The position numbers and the translations under genes were made by a program. The notes beneath the pieces were generated by a model. It was given only the letters and a program-made list of their open reading frames with translations. It searched no databases and was not told the DNA's origin. This document shows positions 60,675-64,000 of a stretch of 64,000 bases of DNA, piece by piece (the stretch's first letter is position 1; every line of letters begins with the position of its first letter). Origin of the DNA: Flavobacterium taihuense (GTDB lineage Bacteria; Bacteroidota; Bacteroidia; Flavobacteriales; Flavobacteriaceae); the NCBI RefSeq assembly GCF_019351435.1, contig NZ_JAHWYN010000008.1, forward strand, positions 1 to 64,000, given 5' to 3'.

Positions 60675-61649
60675 TTATAAAATTATATTGAATAAATAAC
60701 CTGACAAAATCATAAAGAAGGCAATAGTTCCAAAATAAATAGCTATCATTTTTAAATTCATTACTTTTTTAAGCAGCATTGCTTCTGGTAATGACAGACC
60801 AATTACTCCCATCATAAAAGCAATAGCTGTTCCAAGAGGAACTCCCTTTGCAACCAAAACTTGAACAACCGGAATAACACCTGCAGCATTACTATACATC
60901 GGAACACCAATGATTACTGCCAAAGGCACCGCATACCATTGTCCTTTATTGATGTATTGCTCAAAAAAACCTGTTGGCAAAAATCCATGCATTAATCCGC
61001 CAATGGCAATACCGATAATAATATAAAGAGAAACTCCTTTTACAATACCAAAAGCTTCTTTTAAAATAGCAGGAAATCGTTGCACTAATGTTAGCCTATC
61101 TTCTTCCAATTCGTCTTCTGTTTGAGCGTTTGCAATTATATTTTGAACCCAAGGAGATAATTCTTTTTCCAATTTTAATTTACCTAACGTAAAGCCGCCT
61201 ATTACTCCTAAAACAATACCTGAAATAACATAGATTGCCGTTATCTTAAATCCAAAAGCGCCTAAAAAAATAGCAATTGCCACTTCATTTACTAATGGAG
61301 CAGTAATCAAATAGGTAAAAGTAATCCCAAGTGGAATGCCTCCTTTTACAAAACCAATAAATAATGGAACGGATGAACACGAACAAAAAGGAGTGATAAC
61401 CCCAAAAGCAGAAGCAAACAGATATTCTAATCCGTACAATTTATTTCGACTTAAAAAATTTCGAACTTTATCTACTGGAAAATAAGAATTCACAATACCC
61501 ATTACCGTTGTGATTACAAAAAGCAATAAAGCAATTTTTAAGGTATCAAAAACAAAGAAATTTAGAGCATCTCCAAATTTGGTATGTTGTTCAATTGAGA
61601 AAACGGAATATATAAGCCAATCGGCAAAATGTTGCAGCCAATCAAACAT
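60675..61649 (-). CDS. ArsP-like (DUF318/UPF0718) permease
   Basis: A 324-residue membrane protein with eight or so helices. FGVITPFCSCSSVPLFIGFVKGGIPLGITFTYLITAPLVNEVAIAIFLGAFG is the diagnostic block with the C-S-C-S cysteines, repeated in weaker form at IGVPMYSNAAGVIPVVQVLVAKGVPLGTAIAFMMGVIGLSLPEAM. A long soluble loop holds LEKELSPWVQNIIANAQTEDELEEDRL. ArsP exports methyl- and aromatic arsenite, while others in the family move unknown metals. It follows the rhodanese gene by 15 bases in the minus-strand operon. Confidence 0.87.
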   Translation of the reverse strand: MFDWLQHFADWLIYSVFSIEQHTKFGDALNFFVFDTLKIALLLFVITTVMGIVNSYFPVDKVRNFLSRNKLYGLEYLFASAFGVITPFCSCSSVPLFIGFVKGGIPLGITFTYLITAPLVNEVAIAIFLGAFGFKITAIYVISGIVLGVIGGFTLGKLKLEKELSPWVQNIIANAQTEDELEEDRLTLVQRFPAILKEAFGIVKGVSLYIIIGIAIGGLMHGFLPTGFFEQYINKGQWYAVPLAVIIGVPMYSNAAGVIPVVQVLVAKGVPLGTAIAFMMGVIGLSLPEAMLLKKVMNLKMIAIYFGTIAFFMILSGYLFNIIL

Positions 61650-61664
61650 AACAAGTTATTTAAA

Positions 61665-62051
61665 TTAACAACCAGAGCACGAACAAGAATGAGTATTTTC
61701 ATCAACCAAAACAAAAGATTCATCACCTATGGTTGGAAATCCTTTCTGTACCCAACGAATGATTCCATGTTTCATATTCACTACATGGTTATAACCGTGA
61801 TTTTTCAAAAAGGCAGTAGCTCTTAAACTACGTACACCACTTTTACAAACAACCACTACTTCCCTATCTCTCGGAATTTCAGTAAATCGTTCTTCGAATT
61901 CGGTTAGTGGGATATTCACAATATTAGGCACATTGTATGCCAATTGAGCTACTTCCTCTCTTTCTCGAACATCTACCAACAAAGCTCCATTTTTAATCAA
62001 CAGTTGTGTTTTGGTAGGACAAATTTCTTTTACTAAAGCTTGATTTTCCAT
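61665..62051 (-). CDS. Rhodanese-like sulfurtransferase domain protein
   Basis: A 128-residue single rhodanese domain. KEICPTKTQLLIKNGALLVDVREREEVAQLAYNVPNIVNIPLTEFEERFTEIPRD is the start, the active loop is VVVVCKSGVRSLRATAFLKNHGY with the cysteine C in CKSGVRS, and it ends SFVLVDENTHSCSCSGC, a cysteine-rich tail that could bind arsenite or a metal. No signal peptide. It lies between the small thioredoxin (seven bases upstream) and the permease in the operon. Confidence 0.9.
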   Translation of the reverse strand: MENQALVKEICPTKTQLLIKNGALLVDVREREEVAQLAYNVPNIVNIPLTEFEERFTEIPRDREVVVVCKSGVRSLRATAFLKNHGYNHVVNMKHGIIRWVQKGFPTIGDESFVLVDENTHSCSCSGC

Positions 62052-62058
62052 TGCATTC

Positions 62059-62292
62059 TTATTTTAAAAATTCTTTAATTTCATCAATCTGCGCAATCCT
62101 TCCTTTTACTTTTACAACTTCATCAATCATTAATACAGGAGTCGTCAAGATATTATACCGCATCATTTCTTCAATATCTTCAATTTTGATTACTTGAGCT
62201 TCAATACCTAATTGATTTACCGCTTGTTCAGTATTTCGAAATGTTGCTTTACACTTTGGACAACCGGGACCTAAAACCTTAATAGTTTTCAT
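62059..62292 (-). CDS. Small thioredoxin-fold protein (CPKC)
   Basis: A 77-residue glutaredoxin/thioredoxin-like protein: MKTIKVLGPGCPKCKATFRNTEQAVNQLGIEAQVIKIEDIEEMMRYNILTTPVLMIDEVVKVKGRI. The motif is GPGCPKC and the cis-proline follows at TTPVL. This is the redox-active disulfide protein family 2 type regularly found beside ArsP permeases. It follows a separate promoter/operator at 62313-62330 and starts 82 bases after the ArsR gene ends. Confidence 0.92.
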   Translation of the reverse strand: MKTIKVLGPGCPKCKATFRNTEQAVNQLGIEAQVIKIEDIEEMMRYNILTTPVLMIDEVVKVKGRIAQIDEIKEFLK

Positions 62293-62312
62293 TATTTTTT
62301 CTTTTATAAATC

Positions 62313-62330
62313 ATTCGTAAAATTACGAAC
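62313..62330 (-). promoter_or_regulatory. ArsR operator/promoter 2 (ATTCG-N8-CGAAC)
   Basis: On the minus strand GTTCG-TAATTTTA-CGAAT: half-sites flank a TAnnTTTA -7-like box. Same architecture as the arsR site at 62702-62719, upstream of the thioredoxin gene. A weaker third match, ATTCT-N8-CGAAT, is at 62343-62360. Confidence 0.65.
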
Positions 62331-62374
62331 AATTGTTCTAATATTCTTTCTTTTACGAATAATATTTTAGAAAT

Positions 62375-62683
62375 TTATTTTAAGAAAGTGACAAAGAGTT
62401 TTTTTGCCAAAAGCCAATTATCTTTGTTTATACAATATTTAACTGTAGGAGGTGTAATATCCCCTTGAATAAGACCAGCGTCTTTCAATTCATTCAAATG
62501 TTGGGACAAAGTAGATTTTGCAATAGGCAATTCTTCGGCCATATCGCCATGATAACAACAAGACTGAGCGTCTAATAATTCTAAAATAGCAATCCGAACG
62601 GGATGTCCCAAAGCTTTGGCAAAACGAGCCAATTGTTTCTGATCAACTGTAAAATAGTCTTCTTTTGTATTTTTTTTCATCAA
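62375..62683 (-). CDS. ArsR/SmtB-family metalloregulator
   Basis: A 102-residue winged-helix repressor. QLARFAKALGHPVRIAILELLDAQSCCYHGDMAEELPIAKSTLSQHLNELKDAGLIQGDI contains the recognition helix and, at LLDAQSCCYHGDM, a pair of cysteines in the position where ArsR family members ligate arsenite or metal. It is the first gene of the minus-strand operon and probably autoregulates from the inverted repeat at 62702-62719. Ligand unknown; arsenic is suggested by the downstream genes. Confidence 0.92.
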   Translation of the reverse strand: MMKKNTKEDYFTVDQKQLARFAKALGHPVRIAILELLDAQSCCYHGDMAEELPIAKSTLSQHLNELKDAGLIQGDITPPTVKYCINKDNWLLAKKLFVTFLK

Positions 62684-62701
62684 TTAATTTTACAATTATC
62701 T

Positions 62702-62719
62702 ATTCGCAAACATACGAAT
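62702..62719 (-). promoter_or_regulatory. ArsR operator/promoter 1 (ATTCG-N8-CGAAT)
   Basis: On the minus strand ATTCG-TATGTTTG-CGAAT. The 8-base centre, TATGTTTG (62707-62714 reversed), is a canonical TAnnTTTG -7 box, so a repressor on the flanking half-sites would block RNA polymerase directly. It lies 19 bases upstream of the arsR start codon. Confidence 0.7.
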
Positions 62720-62764
62720 AAAATAAAAGTAAAAACATTTGAATTATACAAATTAATATTCTTT

Positions 62765-63667
62765 CTATTGCCATTCAATCAATGAAACCCCAACACCCAC
62801 AGTAGTTTGATTGTGATTATAATCAATCAATGAACTTCCATAACCGTGTGAAACTTGCAAATAACCTCTAAGATTTCCTTTTATGGGATATGCCCAAGAA
62901 AAAGTGGAACTTCCTCTCATGTTTCCTTGCAAATTAAAATTATGACTTCCTATAAAAGTATAAACACTCTTGTTTTTAGAATAAATAACATTCACATCAG
63001 CGTTGCCTATGTAGCTAGAAATATCAGGATTATCTCCTTTGGATTCTGGAATAACATACCAAGGTCTTATGTAAATATTCCAATTTTTCCGTTCGAAACC
63101 TGTCATCAAAATAACTCTGTTCCAACTTCTGGTATTGGGATAACTTTTTCCGTTAGATTCGTGATTGAATGAAACCCCAACCATCCTAGTTTTAAATCCC
63201 AAAACCTTAAATTTAACTGGAAAATTAAGAATCACTTCGGGTTCGTAATTAATTTCCCTAAACGGACGGGATAATTCTGTATTATAAATCTGCCAATGTG
63301 AAATTTGGGTATAAGCAACCCACAAATCGGCATGCCCCCATAAAAAACCTTGAAGAATTTTTGTCTTAAAACTCAATTGAAATTTCATCTCCACAACATC
63401 ATAATCAACCTTAGCTGGCGGAATATATTCTGGTGAAGTATTTCCTGAATGGGGTTGCTCATTTGGATTACTGGTCCATACGAAAGGCAAAACATAAATA
63501 GCTTTGTAAGGAGTAACCAAGAAAGTTCCTCTCGCCGCAGTTGAGTCTAATTCCCAACGGGCAACCATGGTTTTGAGTTCTACTTTATCATTAAATAAAG
63601 CTTGAACTTGAGCATTTGATAAAAAAACAGAAAAGAAAAATAAAATGAATAATAATGTTTTTTGCAC
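62765..63667 (-). CDS. pldA: Outer-membrane phospholipase A
   Basis: A 300-residue beta-barrel protein with signal MQKTLLFILFFFSVFLSNAQ. The catalytic segment VSFNHESNGKSYPNTRSWNRV near residues 166-186 has the His-x-Ser and Asn of OMPLA (NHESNG...SWNR). Residues on both sides alternate as barrel strands and it ends VSLIEWQ with an aromatic-terminal strand for BAM recognition. It hydrolyses phospholipids in the outer membrane. The N-terminus is shorter in conserved features than E. coli PldA. It is transcribed on the same strand as the ars-type operon but upstream of it. Confidence 0.93.
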   Translation of the reverse strand: MQKTLLFILFFFSVFLSNAQVQALFNDKVELKTMVARWELDSTAARGTFLVTPYKAIYVLPFVWTSNPNEQPHSGNTSPEYIPPAKVDYDVVEMKFQLSFKTKILQGFLWGHADLWVAYTQISHWQIYNTELSRPFREINYEPEVILNFPVKFKVLGFKTRMVGVSFNHESNGKSYPNTRSWNRVILMTGFERKNWNIYIRPWYVIPESKGDNPDISSYIGNADVNVIYSKNKSVYTFIGSHNFNLQGNMRGSSTFSWAYPIKGNLRGYLQVSHGYGSSLIDYNHNQTTVGVGVSLIEWQ

Positions 63668-64000
63668 AGCTTTAAATTTTATCCAAAGTTAGATTTCGGA
63701 TAAACACTCGCTGTTATACATTTCGTTTTAAAAATTATATAATTCACGTTTTAATTTAAGTTTTTTTAAATTTTGCAAAAAACAATTAAGAATAATTTAA
63801 AATTCAGGACACAACCAAGTTCTTTTTATTAAAAAATCCCGTTCAGCTTTTATAATAAATATTCCTAAAACGATATCGTTCAAGAAACTGATAAATAATG
63901 CATTACATCCAAAACATATAACCTTTAAAAAGCCTTTTTTACAAACAAATTATTTAAATTTGTTAGGTATCAAACTTTAAAAAGCAACATAATATGAGCA
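63668..64000. other. Gene-free spacer before the window edge, with a possible promoter
   Basis: About 330 bases. It contains AT-rich sequence, a -7-like TAAATTTG at 63955-63962 and an ATG at 63994 that could open the next plus-strand gene (M-S..., cut by the window edge). No other feature is seen. Confidence 0.45.

Overview
The window is AT-rich chromosomal DNA of a member of the Bacteroidota, most likely Flavobacterium or a close relative. Supporting signs are -7 boxes of the TAnnTTTG type with TTG/TTTG about 17-20 bp upstream, few Shine-Dalgarno sequences, many SpII lipoproteins, a type IX secretion C-terminal sorting domain, and intergenic repeat elements of a kind I associate with flavobacterial genomes.

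Layout. 1-130: right end of an IS256-type insertion sequence. 262-1347: fibronectin-like lipoprotein. 1752-6956: threonine operon thrA-thrB-thrC, preceded by an unannotated 32-codon threonine-rich leader peptide (1793-1891). 7015-10570: accessory stretch with two repeat elements, an attC-like cassette boundary, two hypotheticals, an AHSA1/SRPBCC protein, a glyoxalase-like protein and a YciI-like protein. 10573-13166: overlapping DUF3037/HipA-like pair, NAD(P)HX dehydratase, CDGSH protein. 13294-15830: broken nuclease gene, ArsR-SRPBCC operon, two secreted unknowns. 16246-18142: two penicillin-recognising serine enzymes in tandem, one class C-like and one class D beta-lactamase. 18328-24221: lipoproteins, U32 peptidase, DJ-1/PfpI protein, GNAT, Mpo1-like protein.

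24383-28642 holds a compact sheath-tube-VgrG/spike-PAAR set, the moving parts of a contractile injection machine without baseplate, ATPase, cap or effector genes nearby. It is followed by two cation P-type ATPases bracketing an NmrA protein, a membrane hydrolase and a phospholipase D/cardiolipin synthase-like enzyme (28671-37616). 37632-40587 encodes a TPR-receptor adenylate cyclase behind two paralogous unknown proteins; the upstream paralog has an amber codon six codons after its best ATG. 40898-47524: YitT and HD proteins, a DinB-like protein, a quinone reductase, an SGNH-like/MBOAT acyltransferase pair and a duplicated-domain lipoprotein.

47877-59292 is mostly housekeeping: gcvT, S41 protease, YebC, T9SS cargo, cysteine synthase family, oligopeptidase B, YbaB, threonine aldolase, and prfB with its +1 programmed frameshift (true start 58194). 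59380-62683 (minus) is an arsenic-type operon: ArsR, small thioredoxin, rhodanese, ArsP-like permease, a 45-residue membrane peptide, ArsF-like thioredoxin and ArsG-like permease. It carries repeated ATTCG-N8-CGAAT operators that frame the -7 boxes. 62765-63667 is an outer-membrane phospholipase A.

Five copies of a structured intergenic repeat family (near 7015, 10351, 22120, 47614, 58067) are scattered through the window. They keep conserved arms but have different central palindromes. No tRNA, rRNA or CRISPR array was seen.
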